Assembly (NCBI GenBank): GCA_031272615.1
Contig: JAISTL010000236.1
Location: 1-23,758 of the forward strand
DNA length: 23,758 nucleotides
From: Methylobacteriaceae bacterium
GTDB lineage: Bacteria; Pseudomonadota; Alphaproteobacteria; Rhizobiales; Beijerinckiaceae
Reading direction: 5' to 3'
Shown one piece after another: positions 1 to 8,049 of the stretch (position 1 is its first letter; each line of letters begins with the position of its first letter). The translations under genes were made by a program, and so were the position numbers. Under the pieces are notes generated by a model. That model did no database searches and was not told the origin of the DNA. It saw nothing but the letters and a program-made list of their open reading frames with translations.

Positions 1-534
1 CCGACACCGACGCCGTCTGCGACGCCGACGCGTTCTCCGACGCCGACACCAACCCCGTCTCCGACGCCGACCCCGACGCCGACGCCTTCACCGACGCCGA
101 CCCCGACTCCGTCTGCGACGCCGACACCGTCTCCGACCCCGACACGTTCACCGTCTCCGACGCCGACCCCGTCTCCGACGCCGACACCCACGCGGACGCC
201 GACACCGTCTCCGACGCCGACACCCACACCGACGCCGACGCCGTCTCCGACACCCACACGGACGCCGACACCCACACCGACGCCAACGCCGACACCGACG
301 CCGTCTCCAACACCGACGCCGTCTCCGACACCTTCGCCGACTCCGTCACCCACGCCGTCTCCGACTCCGTCAGCGACTCCGACGCCGACGCCGTCCCCGA
401 CGCCGACGCCGTCTCCGACGCCGTCCCCGACACCGGAATGGACACCGACCGCGACGCCGACGCCGGCACCGACGCCGACCGCGACTCCGACGCCGACCGC
501 GACGCCGACGCCGACCGCGACGCCGCCTGCCGCG
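1..534 (+). repeat. Low-complexity tandem repeat encoding Pro-Thr/Ser tract
   Basis: About 530 bases are built from degenerate 6-bp units (ccgacg, ccgaca, ccgtct), with a more regular 18-bp unit toward the end (about 445-528). The repeats keep the reading frame throughout, so copy-number change in multiples of 6 or 18 bp would lengthen or shorten the protein without breaking it. Confidence 0.85.
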
Positions 535-756
535 CTTGACTGCACATTCGACATTGGTAGCGCCCACTACCAGCAGAAGTTCGGCAATCTCAACAGCGTG
601 TGCTGCGGATACTGGGTGTGTCCGGATGAACCCGATGACTGGGACTATTACTATGGAGGCGCCGGGTGCTACAGCTTCGCCAGCAATCAGCTCGGTTTCT
701 CGCTGGCCCAGGCCGTGGCAAATTGTACCAGCGTGACGCCGTGGGTGCCGCAATGA
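1..756 (+). CDS. Thr/Pro-Ser/Pro repeat surface-type protein, 3' part
   Basis: This is an open frame running from the window edge to the TGA at 754-756 (251 residues seen, 5' end missing). Residues 1 to about 178 are almost only alternating Pro with Thr or Ser ([11 protein letters not shown]), with occasional Ala and Arg. After a Glu-Trp interruption at 146-147 the pattern becomes a PTPTAT hexapeptide, encoded by near-identical 18-bp units around 445-528. Residues 180-251 form a different domain with six cysteines, including a Cys-Cys pair, and many Tyr/Trp, ending in TPWVPQ. Such Pro/Thr tracts usually act as extended, often glycosylated, stalks in exported proteins, and an even number of cysteines fits disulfides in an extracytoplasmic cap. 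That role is inference: I do not recognise the C-terminal domain and the N-terminus, which would show a signal peptide, is outside the window. The TadE-like gene downstream supports a cell-surface setting. The frame is well supported because the only non-repeat part is a sensible protein sequence. Confidence 0.75.
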   Translation, partial: PTPTPSATPTRSPTPTPTPSPTPTPTPTPSPTPTPTPSATPTPSPTPTRSPSPTPTPSPTPTPTRTPTPSPTPTPTPTPTPSPTPTRTPTPTPTPTPTPTPSPTPTPSPTPSPTPSPTPSPTPSATPTPTPSPTPTPSPTPSPTPEWTPTATPTPAPTPTATPTPTATPTPTATPPAALDCTFDIGSAHYQQKFGNLNSVCCGYWVCPDEPDDWDYYYGGAGCYSFASNQLGFSLAQAVANCTSVTPWVPQ

Positions 757-764
757 TATTTCGT

Positions 765-801
765 CCCGATGCCGGAAACGCTGCGTGCGTCCGGCATTGG
801 G
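765..801 (+). terminator. Strong hairpin after the repeat protein (terminator-like, no T-run)
   Basis: Bases 765-776 pair with 790-801 in a 12-bp stem (one G-T pair) with a 13-base loop, ten bases after the stop codon. No T-tract follows, so it may stabilise the mRNA end rather than terminate. The rest of 757-932 holds no gene; only a ribosome-binding site (GAGG near 920) before the next gene is visible. Confidence 0.35.
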
Positions 802-932
802 ATGATAATCGGCGAACGCGGCCGCGGTTTGGTTCCACGCCGGGTTTCCCGGTAATCTATCCTGCGGTTCATGTAAAATTCATGCACATATCCATATGAT
901 GCTATGGTTCGCATGAGAACGAGGTTGAGTAT

Positions 933-1760
933 ATGAACCGCGCAAAGCCCGGAACGATGACAGTTTGGTTCCGTTGTCAAAACACCTTGCGGTCGTTTTA
1001 TCGATCGGACTCCGGATCGACGACTATTGAAGCCGCGCTCGGAATCTGGATACTGATGATGATCTACAGCGCCGCCAACGAAATCGGCGCCATGGTTGAT
1101 GCCTCGAGGAAATTCGATCAACTCGGTTATGCCGTCGGAGACATGGTTTCCCGTCAGAGCACGCTGGAATACACCGAGCTGAACAAGTGGATGCGCGCCG
1201 CGATTTCGACGATCATGTTTCCCCACAAAGTCGGCGATGCCGACGCGCCGGAGACGGATCCGCCGGGAATTCCGGGAAGTTTCCGCATCCGCATTTCCTA
1301 TTTCATGAAGGTGCCGACCGGCGGCAGCGATCCGGCTTCGGGCGGGTCTCACATGTGTTGGAGCTACGCCTACAACCGCAATACGTTGGAAGACGGTTAC
1401 CCGGAATACCCGGAAAACCCGTCGATTTCGAATTTTACCCTTCCTGTCGGGTTTGAGTTGGAGGAGTTCTCCACCGCCGGGTTGCCCGTCGGGTTTTTGT
1501 ATGTCGAAACCGAGTGGGAGTATCGATCCGTCGTGCGGTTTTCCCTGGCGCCGACGATGACCTTCCGTTACAAGCACCACTTCTTCCAAAGAGACGGTAT
1601 TTATGTCTCTTACCACGTGCCGAACGGGTTCCCGGTGTCGACGGATACGAGCAATCTCATTGAGGTCAATTATCCGTGGGGCGGAGGCGGCATGGCGGTT
1701 CCGACAGTTCCGGGTGCGCCCGCCGGACCGGCCGGATGTCCGGTATCCCAAAGCAGCTGA
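933..1760 (+). CDS. TadE-like pseudopilin/pilus assembly protein
   Basis: 275 residues. A short basic N-terminus is followed by a motif of the TadE family, SGSTTIEAALGIWILMMIYS (residues 27-46): a Gly/Ser-rich processing region, a Glu (E33) at the fifth-position-like place, and a hydrophobic helix to about residue 48. The remaining 220 residues would lie outside the membrane. They are rich in aromatic residues and end in a Pro/Gly/Ala tail. TadE and TadF are minor pseudopilins of the Flp/Tad tight-adherence pilus, processed by a TadV-type peptidase and anchored in the inner membrane. Other tad genes are not seen downstream; the Pro/Thr repeat gene lies 176 bp upstream on the same strand. The family call rests on the N-terminal motif; the large C-terminal domain is not recognised. 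Confidence 0.65.
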   Translation: MNRAKPGTMTVWFRCQNTLRSFYRSDSGSTTIEAALGIWILMMIYSAANEIGAMVDASRKFDQLGYAVGDMVSRQSTLEYTELNKWMRAAISTIMFPHKVGDADAPETDPPGIPGSFRIRISYFMKVPTGGSDPASGGSHMCWSYAYNRNTLEDGYPEYPENPSISNFTLPVGFELEEFSTAGLPVGFLYVETEWEYRSVVRFSLAPTMTFRYKHHFFQRDGIYVSYHVPNGFPVSTDTSNLIEVNYPWGGGGMAVPTVPGAPAGPAGCPVSQSS

Positions 1761-1803
1761 CCGACGCTGAAAAAAGCTGGCGCCCGGCGGGGAGAACACT
1801 GCG

Positions 1804-3027
1804 ATGCATATTTCCGTTGCCGTTGTCGGCGCGGGCCCGGCGGGGCTGATGTCTGCCGAACGCCTTGCAGCGAACGGCATTGCCGTCGCCATATTTGAAC
1901 GGACCAAAACCCCGGCCCGCAAGTTCCTGCGGGCGGGAATCGGCGGTTTGAATCTGACGCATTCGGAAGACATGGAGTCGTTCCTCACCCGGTACGACGT
2001 CTCGTCGCCGCTGCTGCTCGATGCGGTGCGCGGCTTTACGCCGCAGGACCTGCGGGACTGGTGCGGATCTTTGGGGGTGCCAACCTTCATCGGCAGCAGC
2101 GGGCGGGTGTTTCCTGAGTGCATGAAAGCCTCGCCGCTGCTGCGCGCGTTGCGGGCGAGGCTTGAGAACAACGGCGTTGAGTTCGTGACGCATCATCGCT
2201 GGCAAGGGTGGAGCGACAGCGGCGCGTTGCTGTTCGAGACGCCCGACGGTCAGCGGGCGGTGCGGCCGCGGGCTACGCTGCTGGCGCTGGGCGGCGCGAG
2301 CTGGCCGGGGCTCGGCAGTGACGGCGGCTGGGTGGCCGCCCTGGAACAGCGCGGCGTTGCGGTGACGCCGCTGAAGCCCGCCAATATGGGTGTGCACGTG
2401 GCGTGGTCAGAGGTGTTCCGGGCCCGCTTCGAGGGAACACCGGTGAAATCCGCCGTGTTTCATTATGACGGCGCCGCCCGCAAAGGTGAAGCTGTGGTCA
2501 CCCGTTACGGCCTGCTGGGCCCACCGGTATACGGTTTCGCCTCGCGGATTCGCCGGGCTTTGGAGCGGGGAGAGCACCCGGTGCTGACGATTGACGGCAA
2601 GCCCGACATGGACGCCGACACGCTCGCGGTGCGGTTGGCGGGCGGGCGCCGCGGGGACTCCCTCAGTGAGCGGTTGCGTCGTACCGCGCATCTTTCCCCG
2701 GTGATTGCCGGGCTGATGCGCGAAGCGACGGGCAACCGGCTGCCCACCGACGCGCCTGGGCTTGCCGCTCTCATCAAACGCATTCCGCTCGCTGTAACCG
2801 GTACCGAAGGGTTGGAGAAGGCCATTTCCACCGCGGGCGGCATCGCCATGGATGAACTCAATGACGGATTCATGCTGAAAAAGCTGCCCGGCGTGTTTGC
2901 CGCCGGGGAAATGCTGGATTGGGACGCGCCGCCCGGCGGATATCTGCTGCAGGCGTGTTTTTCCACCGCGGTCGCCGCTGCCGAAGGGGTGCGTGAGTGG
3001 CTGGCGCGCGGCGGAACGGCCGGTTGA
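1804..3027 (+). CDS. BaiN/HI0933-family FAD-dependent oxidoreductase (TIGR03862-like)
   Basis: 407 residues. The N-terminus has the dinucleotide-binding motif VVGAGPAGLMSAE (from about residue 7), followed by the family-typical ARKFLRAGIGGLNLTHSE segment. The C-terminus carries GVFAAGEMLDWDAPPGGYLLQ, the second FAD-contacting region of the HI0933/BaiN flavoproteins. Length and order match the TIGR03862 branch. The substrate is unknown for this branch; BaiN itself reduces bile-acid enones, which should not be carried over here. A GGGGAG ribosome-binding site lies just before the ATG. The gene ends two bases before the stop codon of the convergent dgcN-like gene, so no terminator fits between them. 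It is probably a cytoplasmic single-gene unit or cotranscribed with the TadE-like gene 43 bp upstream. Confidence 0.85.
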   Translation: MHISVAVVGAGPAGLMSAERLAANGIAVAIFERTKTPARKFLRAGIGGLNLTHSEDMESFLTRYDVSSPLLLDAVRGFTPQDLRDWCGSLGVPTFIGSSGRVFPECMKASPLLRALRARLENNGVEFVTHHRWQGWSDSGALLFETPDGQRAVRPRATLLALGGASWPGLGSDGGWVAALEQRGVAVTPLKPANMGVHVAWSEVFRARFEGTPVKSAVFHYDGAARKGEAVVTRYGLLGPPVYGFASRIRRALERGEHPVLTIDGKPDMDADTLAVRLAGGRRGDSLSERLRRTAHLSPVIAGLMREATGNRLPTDAPGLAALIKRIPLAVTGTEGLEKAISTAGGIAMDELNDGFMLKKLPGVFAAGEMLDWDAPPGGYLLQACFSTAVAAAEGVREWLARGGTAG

Positions 3028-3029
3028 CG

Positions 3030-4046
3030 TTAGGCCGCTTCGCCGAATTCCCGTTCAATCCGGTCGACAATCGGGTCGGAGGAAAAGCGCACCGGGTCAA
3101 TCGCCGGGAGATTGTGCTCGTTGGTGAGCCGGCGCAGATAGGTCAGCGCTTCCTTTTCCTCCAGGTGCTGGGTGTTGACCGACAGGCCGACGCAGCGGAT
3201 GGCCGGGTTGGTGACGCGGCCCATGACGGTCACCAGGTGGATGACGTCGGAAATGGACGGAATCGGCGCGGTGACGCCGCGCATATTGCGCCGGGTGGGT
3301 TCATGGCACACCACAAAGGCATCGGGCTGGACGCCGTGCAGCAGGCCGAGAGTCACGGCGGCGAAGGACGGATGGAACAGCGAGCCCTGACCTTCCACGA
3401 CGTCCCAGTGGTCCGGGTCCGCCGACGGGGTGAGCCATTCGGCGGCGCCGGAGATGAAATCCCCGACAACGGCGTCCATGGCAATGCCCCTTCCGGAAAT
3501 GAAAATGCCGGTCTGCCCGGTGGCCAGAAAATCCGCCTTGAATCCGCGGCCGCGCATGGCCCGCTCCAGAGACAGGGCGGTATACTTCTTGCCGACGGAA
3601 CAATCGGTGCCCACGGTGAGCAGGCGGCGCCCGGCGCGCACCGCGCCCTTGCCGGTGGCAAAGGTGCGGTCTGAATGGCGCACGTCATGGAGGTTGACGC
3701 CCTTCGCACGGGCGGCTTCGGCGATTTCCGGAACCGAACCGAGGCGGACGTGCAGACCCGAGGCGATATGCATGCCGGCGTTGATGGCCTCGATAATCAC
3801 CGGAATCCATGTCGGCGCCAGAAAACCGCCGGCGTTGGCAACGGCGACCACCAGGGTTTTCGCGCCTTTTTCCCTGGCCTGACCGATGGTGAGGTCCGGC
3901 GCGCCGACATCGGCCTGGCAGCCGGGCAGTCGAAACTGGCCGACACACCATTCCGGCCGCCAATAATACAGGCCGTCGGCGACCTTGGCCGCCAGTTGGT
4001 CGTGCACGTCACCGAGGAAAAGAAGATAGGGGCGTTCAAGTTCCAT
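3030..4046 (-). CDS. dgcN: DgcN-type DUF1611 protein (putative D-glutamate N-acetyltransferase)
   Basis: 338 residues, matching the DUF1611 family throughout. An N-terminal Rossmann-like part (about 1-140) precedes a P-loop-like motif GTDCSVGKKYT (residues 146-156), then VVEGQGSLFHPSF and VCHEPTRRNMRG. The family member DgcN works with the dipeptide-epimerase-like DgcA in a D-glutamate catabolic route, acetylating D-glutamate. Here no DgcA gene is within the window; upstream on the same strand lies a tRNA gene with its own terminator, so this is likely a single gene. The function is assigned by family resemblance and the missing partner lowers certainty on the substrate. A small perfect hairpin (4069-4074 with 4079-4084) lies in the leader, 22 bases before the start codon. 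Confidence 0.72.
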   Translation of the reverse strand: MELERPYLLFLGDVHDQLAAKVADGLYYWRPEWCVGQFRLPGCQADVGAPDLTIGQAREKGAKTLVVAVANAGGFLAPTWIPVIIEAINAGMHIASGLHVRLGSVPEIAEAARAKGVNLHDVRHSDRTFATGKGAVRAGRRLLTVGTDCSVGKKYTALSLERAMRGRGFKADFLATGQTGIFISGRGIAMDAVVGDFISGAAEWLTPSADPDHWDVVEGQGSLFHPSFAAVTLGLLHGVQPDAFVVCHEPTRRNMRGVTAPIPSISDVIHLVTVMGRVTNPAIRCVGLSVNTQHLEEKEALTYLRRLTNEHNLPAIDPVRFSSDPIVDRIEREFGEAA

Positions 4047-4202
4047 GACCGTAAGAATCCCGTGGAAAGCGCGCCTTTGCGCGCGAAACGGCCTCCCCTT
4101 TGCGCCTTTTCCCGGTGTGAATCAATGCTACGTAAGTCCGAGACAAGCGAGGAATCGTCGGATAACAGGGATTATTGCCTTGACGCAGCGGGCACGGGAA
4201 TC

Positions 4203-4225
4203 AAAAAACCGCCCGGAGGCGGTTT
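4203..4225 (-). terminator. Rho-independent terminator of tRNA-Ala
   Basis: Bases 4206-4213 and 4218-4225 form a perfect 8-bp stem with a 4-base loop. Read on the minus strand, the stem ends in six T (4208-4203). It starts 15 bases after the 3' end of the tRNA gene. Confidence 0.85.
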
Positions 4226-4237
4226 GAAAGGGAAGGT

Positions 4238-4315
<78 letters not shown>

Positions 4316-4363
4316 TCATCCATTACATGCGCCGCCGTTCTATAACGGGGTTCAACAAAAAAC

Positions 4364-4744
4364 TCAAGTGTCTTCATCATCTTTCAGGCTGCCGCCGTCA
4401 ATAAATCCGCTGACGTCCTCGTCGCCTTCCTCTTCGTCCTCGAGGAAGGTGTCGTCGTCATCCCCGCTCTCGTCCACATCGACGTCGATATCGTCGATAT
4501 TGACATCCTGCATCGGGTCCGCCACGGATTCGGCCGCGGCGACGTCATCGAGGGATACGGTTTCCTCCCCGCCAAGCGTCATGGGAAGATCCCCGACATC
4601 CACCTCGTCTTCCAGCACGTGCGGCTCCGAAATCACATAGACGTGGCCGCACTTGGGGCAGACGATAGGGTCGCGATTGAGGTCGTAAAACTTCGCATCG
4701 CAATGCTTGCACTGACGTTTGATTCCGAGTTCTGGTCTGGCCAC
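4364..4744 (-). CDS. TIGR02300 family protein (FYDLN acid domain)
   Basis: 126 residues from a GTG start. A zinc-ribbon-like N-terminus has Cys pairs CKHC and CPKC around the FYDLN motif (KFYDLNRDPIVCPKCG), followed by a long, highly acidic Asp/Glu tail. This family is largely restricted to alphaproteobacteria and has no established function. I prefer the GTG at 4744 because the family begins M-A-x-P-E-L-G and GAAGGG sits 7 bases upstream; an ATG at 4759 would add five residues but has no ribosome-binding site. It diverges from aroA, a common alphaproteobacterial arrangement, with a 206-bp shared control region. Confidence 0.85.
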   Translation of the reverse strand: MARPELGIKRQCKHCDAKFYDLNRDPIVCPKCGHVYVISEPHVLEDEVDVGDLPMTLGGEETVSLDDVAAAESVADPMQDVNIDDIDVDVDESGDDDDTFLEDEEEGDEDVSGFIDGGSLKDDEDT

Positions 4745-4782
4745 CGCGAAACCCTTCATGTGTTGGCATGGAACAGAGCGCT

Positions 4783-4811
4783 GGTTAATCGGCTTGTTGC
4801 GCTCTTGTCAA
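4783..4811 (-). promoter_or_regulatory. Candidate promoter for the FYDLN-acid gene
   Basis: A perfect TTGACA lies at 4811-4806 on the minus strand; at 16-17 bp spacing the -10 candidates are ATTAAC or TTAACC, which are weak. The position suits the GTG start at 4744. Confidence 0.35.
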
Positions 4812-4848
4812 ATAAAATCTGATGAACGGCTGAAAATAGCATCCACCG

Positions 4849-4860
4849 ACATTTAAATGT
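4849..4860. promoter_or_regulatory. Perfect 12-bp palindrome between divergent genes
   Basis: ACATTTAAATGT is exactly self-complementary and lies between the candidate promoters for the FYDLN-acid gene and aroA. It could be a dimeric regulator site; no partner is known from the sequence. Confidence 0.4.
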
Positions 4861-4877
4861 GTTCTCAGCGCGTTTTT

Positions 4878-4886
4878 TGCTATAGG
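4878..4886 (+). promoter_or_regulatory. Candidate extended -10 for aroA
   Basis: TGCTATAGG matches an extended -10 (TGnTATAAT-like), 65 bases before the aroA start codon. No convincing -35 is visible at the usual distance. Confidence 0.35.
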
Positions 4887-4950
4887 CGAAGCACTTGTTT
4901 CCGACGCGTGCCTTCGTGTCGCAAAATCATGCAAAAACAAGGAGACTTCA

Positions 4951-6297
4951 GTGTCCGCCACCGATTCACCCGTTCCCGCCGCTTCGCGCCCCGGCTCCCG
5001 GCTCCATGGAACGATTCGCGTTCCCGGCGACAAGTCGGTTTCCCACCGGGCGTTGATTCTCGGCCTTCTCGCCATCGGTGAGACCCGTATCGACGGGTTG
5101 CTGGAGGGTGACGACGTTTTGCACACGGCGCGGGCCTGCGTGGCTCTGGGGGCGTCGGTGGAACGCCTCGGTGAAGGCTCCTGGCGGGTGCGCGGCGCCG
5201 GGCTCGGCGGCCTTGTCGAACCGGTGGAAACACTGGATTTCGGCAACGCCGGAACGGGCACGCGGCTGATGATGGGAGTTGCCGGAAGCCACCCGATCAC
5301 CGTGACCTTCGACGGCGACGAGTCCCTGCGCAAACGGCCGATGCGGCGCATTCTCGACCCGTTGCGGCTGATGGGAACCCGGGTGCTGAACGAGGCCGAA
5401 GGCGGACGGCTGCCGGTGACCCTGCGCGGGCCCGACGCCGCCATTCCCGTCACCTATACGCTGCCGACTCCCTCGGCGCAGGTCAAATCGGCGGTTTTGC
5501 TCGCCGGCTTGAATTCACCGGGTGTGACAACGGTCATCGAACCGCAGCCGACGCGGGACCACACCGAACGCCTGCTGCGGTTGTTCGGCGCCGATGTGTC
5601 CACCGCGCCCCATCCCGGGGGCGGCAACGCCGTTTCGGTGCAGGGCTTCCCGGCTCTGCGCGGCACGTCAGTGACGGTGCCGTCGGACCCGTCCTCGGCG
5701 GCGTTCCCGCTGGTGGCGGCGCTGATTGTCCCCGGCTCGGATGTCGTCATCGAAAACGTCATGATGAACCCGACGCGCACCGGCCTGCTGACAACGTTGC
5801 GGGAAATGGGCGCGGACATCACCCCGGAAAACCCCAGGGACGAGGGGGGCGAAGCCGTGGCCGACCTCCACGTGCGCTCGAGCGGGCTCAAGGGTGTGGA
5901 GGTTCCCGCCGGGCGCGCGCCGTCAATGATAGACGAATACCCGATTCTGGCGGTGGCGGCGGCGTTCGCCGAAGGCCGAACGGTTCTGCGCGGCCTGCAT
6001 GAGCTCAGGGTCAAGGAATCGGACCGGTTGGCGGCGATTGCCGCCGGCCTGAAGGAAGCCGGCGTGCCGTATACGGTTGCGGGCGATGACTTGACGATTG
6101 AAGGCGGGGGCGGCAGGGCGCCGGGCGGCGGCGGCGTGATTCGTACCCACATGGACCATCGCATCGCCATGGCGTTTCTGATATTGGGGCTGGCGGCGCA
6201 AAACGGCGCGCGCATCGACGATTCATCGATGATTGCCACCAGTTTCCCCAACTTTATCTCCCTGATGCGGGAACTCGGCGCGGACATTTCGGGATGA
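4951..6297 (+). CDS. aroA: 3-phosphoshikimate 1-carboxyvinyltransferase (EPSP synthase, class II)
   Basis: 448 residues. The enzyme joins shikimate-3-phosphate and phosphoenolpyruvate, the sixth shikimate-pathway step, in the cytoplasm. Visible hallmarks are [11 protein letters not shown] (residues 23-33, K28), [10 protein letters not shown] (97-105), [48 protein letters not shown] and HMDHRIAM. The overall sequence follows the class II (Agrobacterium CP4-like) type. At the place where CP4 has Ala100 (NAATG), this protein has Gly101 (NAGTG). The start is GTG with AAGGAG six bases upstream. cmk follows 30 bp downstream, the usual aroA-cmk pairing, so they are probably cotranscribed. Confidence 0.95.
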   Translation: MSATDSPVPAASRPGSRLHGTIRVPGDKSVSHRALILGLLAIGETRIDGLLEGDDVLHTARACVALGASVERLGEGSWRVRGAGLGGLVEPVETLDFGNAGTGTRLMMGVAGSHPITVTFDGDESLRKRPMRRILDPLRLMGTRVLNEAEGGRLPVTLRGPDAAIPVTYTLPTPSAQVKSAVLLAGLNSPGVTTVIEPQPTRDHTERLLRLFGADVSTAPHPGGGNAVSVQGFPALRGTSVTVPSDPSSAAFPLVAALIVPGSDVVIENVMMNPTRTGLLTTLREMGADITPENPRDEGGEAVADLHVRSSGLKGVEVPAGRAPSMIDEYPILAVAAAFAEGRTVLRGLHELRVKESDRLAAIAAGLKEAGVPYTVAGDDLTIEGGGGRAPGGGGVIRTHMDHRIAMAFLILGLAAQNGARIDDSSMIATSFPNFISLMRELGADISG

Positions 6298-6327
6298 GCG
6301 GTTTCAGCCGACGGAAAGAGTTAGACC

Positions 6328-6960
6328 ATGATTATTGCCATTGACGGGCCGGCGGCGGCCGGAAAAGGAACGTTGGCGCGAAAGCTGGCCGACCATTACG
6401 GGCTTCCGTATCTCGACACCGGAACGTTGTACCGGGCGGTGGCGCGGACGGTGCTGGATGCAGGGGAATCGCCGCAGAACGAGGCCGCCGCCTGCCGGGC
6501 CGCGCAAACGCTGGATGCCGGTTCGCTCGATGACCCGCGCCTCAGGGAAGACGAGACCGGCAAGGCGGCGTCGGTGGTCTCGGCCTATCCGGGGGTGCGC
6601 CGGGCTTTGCTCGAGTTTCAGCGCTCCTTTGCCCACGCCCCGGAAGGCGCGGTGCTGGACGGGCGTGATATCGGCACCGTGATTGCGCCCGACGCCGACA
6701 TCAAGTTTTTCGTCACCGCATCGCCGGAGGTGCGGGCGCTGCGGCGTCAGCTGGAATATCGCGGGCGCGGACTCGACGTGCCGCTGGAGCAGGTGTTGGA
6801 AGATGTGCGCCGCCGCGACGAACGGGACGCCACCCGCGCCGAGGCGCCGCTGAAGGCGGCGCCTGACGCCCTGGTGGTGGACACCAGCGAGCTCAACGCC
6901 GAAGAGGTGTTCAAGGCGGCGGTGCAGCGGATTGAACGTCTGCGCGGCTGCCACGGGTAG
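6328..6960 (+). CDS. cmk: Cytidylate kinase
   Basis: 210 residues. It phosphorylates CMP and dCMP with ATP in the cytoplasm. The P-loop GPAAAGKGT is at residues 7-15, followed by GLPYLDTGTLYRAVA, the DGRDIGTVIAPDADIKFFVTA stretch (nucleotide-binding and core) and the LID-like RRRDERDATR segment. Length is close to the family norm of 210-230. A GGAAAG site precedes the ATG. The aroA-cmk order is widely conserved, but the usual next gene, rpsA, is absent and mgsA follows instead. Confidence 0.95.
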   Translation: MIIAIDGPAAAGKGTLARKLADHYGLPYLDTGTLYRAVARTVLDAGESPQNEAAACRAAQTLDAGSLDDPRLREDETGKAASVVSAYPGVRRALLEFQRSFAHAPEGAVLDGRDIGTVIAPDADIKFFVTASPEVRALRRQLEYRGRGLDVPLEQVLEDVRRRDERDATRAEAPLKAAPDALVVDTSELNAEEVFKAAVQRIERLRGCHG

Positions 6961-7055
6961 AACGTCGAATTGGCGGGTGCGGGTGAACTGTGCTACCGTA
7001 TCGCGACAGGGATGCCGAGGGATGACCGGGGCTTCCCGCAACAACAGGAAAGACC

Positions 7056-7442
7056 ATGGCCGGAACCATCACAACCATCGCGCTTGTCGCACACGACCAG
7101 AAGAAGGACGAAATGGCGGATTTTGTCGCCACCCACCTGGAGGCCTTCGCCGGGTATACGCTGTTTGCCACCGGAACCACGGGAAAGCGCATCATGGAAC
7201 GTTGCCCGGAGTTGAAGGTGACTCGGCTGAAAAGCGGACCGCTGGGCGGCGACCAGCAAATCGGCTCCATGATCGCCGACCGCAAAATCGACGCGCTGAT
7301 CTTTTTTGTCGATCCGCTGTCGCCGCTGCCCCATGACGTGGATGTCAAGGCCTTGACGCGACTGGCGGAGGTTTACGATATTCCCATGGCGCTCAACCGC
7401 GCCACCGCCGATTACATGATGACGGCGTTCAAGCTGGCCTGA
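7056..7442 (+). CDS. mgsA: Methylglyoxal synthase
   Basis: 128 residues. It converts dihydroxyacetone phosphate to methylglyoxal plus phosphate, a bypass that releases phosphate when sugar phosphates build up. Catalytic positions match the family: LVAHDQKK (H13), [10 protein letters not shown] (D66), [11 protein letters not shown] (H93, D96) and the phosphate-binding FATGTTG (38-44). The protein is shorter than the E. coli enzyme (152) but typical of the compact form. AGGAAAG precedes the ATG. The 95-bp gap after cmk shows no clear terminator, so it may be read from the aroA-cmk transcript. Confidence 0.93.
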   Translation: MAGTITTIALVAHDQKKDEMADFVATHLEAFAGYTLFATGTTGKRIMERCPELKVTRLKSGPLGGDQQIGSMIADRKIDALIFFVDPLSPLPHDVDVKALTRLAEVYDIPMALNRATADYMMTAFKLA

Positions 7443-7485
7443 AGTTCATCCGCCTGTTTTCACAAGGCACCGAGGGAGTCCGGGC

Positions 7486-7962
7486 ATGAGCGTGAAACGG
7501 TTCACCCTGCCGATAATGGTGCTGACGGCGCTGATGCTGGCCGGCTGCTCGGGTTTGCCGTTCTTTTTCAGAAGTTACACCGTCGAGGTCGTCACCAGCG
7601 CCGATGCGGCGCGGACCGCTCAGCTGGTGTCAAGCTATCGGGCGGAAAAGGGGCTCGGCGCGGTGCGCGAAGACGCGGCGCTGAACCAGGTCGCCGCCGC
7701 GTGGGCGCGGCGTCAGGCGGCGGCGGGGGACATTTTCCATGGGGATTTCAGTGCCCGCATGGCGAAAACCGATGTGTCCGGGGCTGTGGAAAACCTCGCC
7801 GCCGGAGTGGCGGGCCCGGAGCAGGCGCTGAAAGTGTGGCGGGAATCCGCCGAACACAATCGCAATATGCTGCGCCCGGATATGACGCGGGTGGGTGTGG
7901 CCTATGCGCGCAGTCCGCAATCCCGCTACAAACACTACTGGGTGATGGTGCTGGGGAAATAG
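7486..7962 (+). CDS. CAP-domain (SCP-like) lipoprotein
   Basis: 158 residues. The N-terminus is a lipoprotein signal: basic start, hydrophobic stretch, and LMLAGC with the lipidated Cys at 21. The mature part is a CAP/SCP-like domain: SYRAEKGLGAVREDAALNQVAAAWARRQ, then HGDFSARM, ENLAAG, VWRESAEHNRNMLRPDMTRVGVAYA and a closing YWVMVLGK. Bacterial CAP lipoproteins of this type sit in the cell envelope; their biochemical role is mostly unknown. It lies 43 bp after mgsA on the same strand. Confidence 0.85.
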   Translation: MSVKRFTLPIMVLTALMLAGCSGLPFFFRSYTVEVVTSADAARTAQLVSSYRAEKGLGAVREDAALNQVAAAWARRQAAAGDIFHGDFSARMAKTDVSGAVENLAAGVAGPEQALKVWRESAEHNRNMLRPDMTRVGVAYARSPQSRYKHYWVMVLGK

Positions 7963-7995
7963 CGGGACTCATCCCATTGTATAGGTGCGCGGCGC

Positions 7996-8025
7996 CGGGT
8001 TTTTTGCTAACCCGCCGGGCGGGTT
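7996..8025 (+). promoter_or_regulatory. Two mutually exclusive hairpins in the leader of the amidotransferase gene
   Basis: CGGGTT (7996-8001), AACCCG (8009-8014) and CGGGTT (8020-8025) allow the middle segment to pair with either neighbour. The second hairpin extends by one more pair. Neither is followed by a proper T-run. It sits 24 bases before the start codon, next to the GGGGAGGGG ribosome-binding site. Confidence 0.3.
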
Positions 8026-8049
8026 GTTGGTAGCCGTTGGGGAGGGGCC

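Noticed and set aside
1..753. CRISPR-like or arginine-rich protein reading of the left-edge repeats, including an Arg-rich minus-strand frame at 370-753
   Set aside because: The units are 6- to 18-bp coding repeats without spacers; the Arg-rich frame is the antisense shadow of Pro/Thr codons.
687..2171. A 494-codon open frame on the minus strand
   Set aside because: It runs antisense to the TadE-like and flavoprotein genes, has no family features, and follows their GC-biased third positions.
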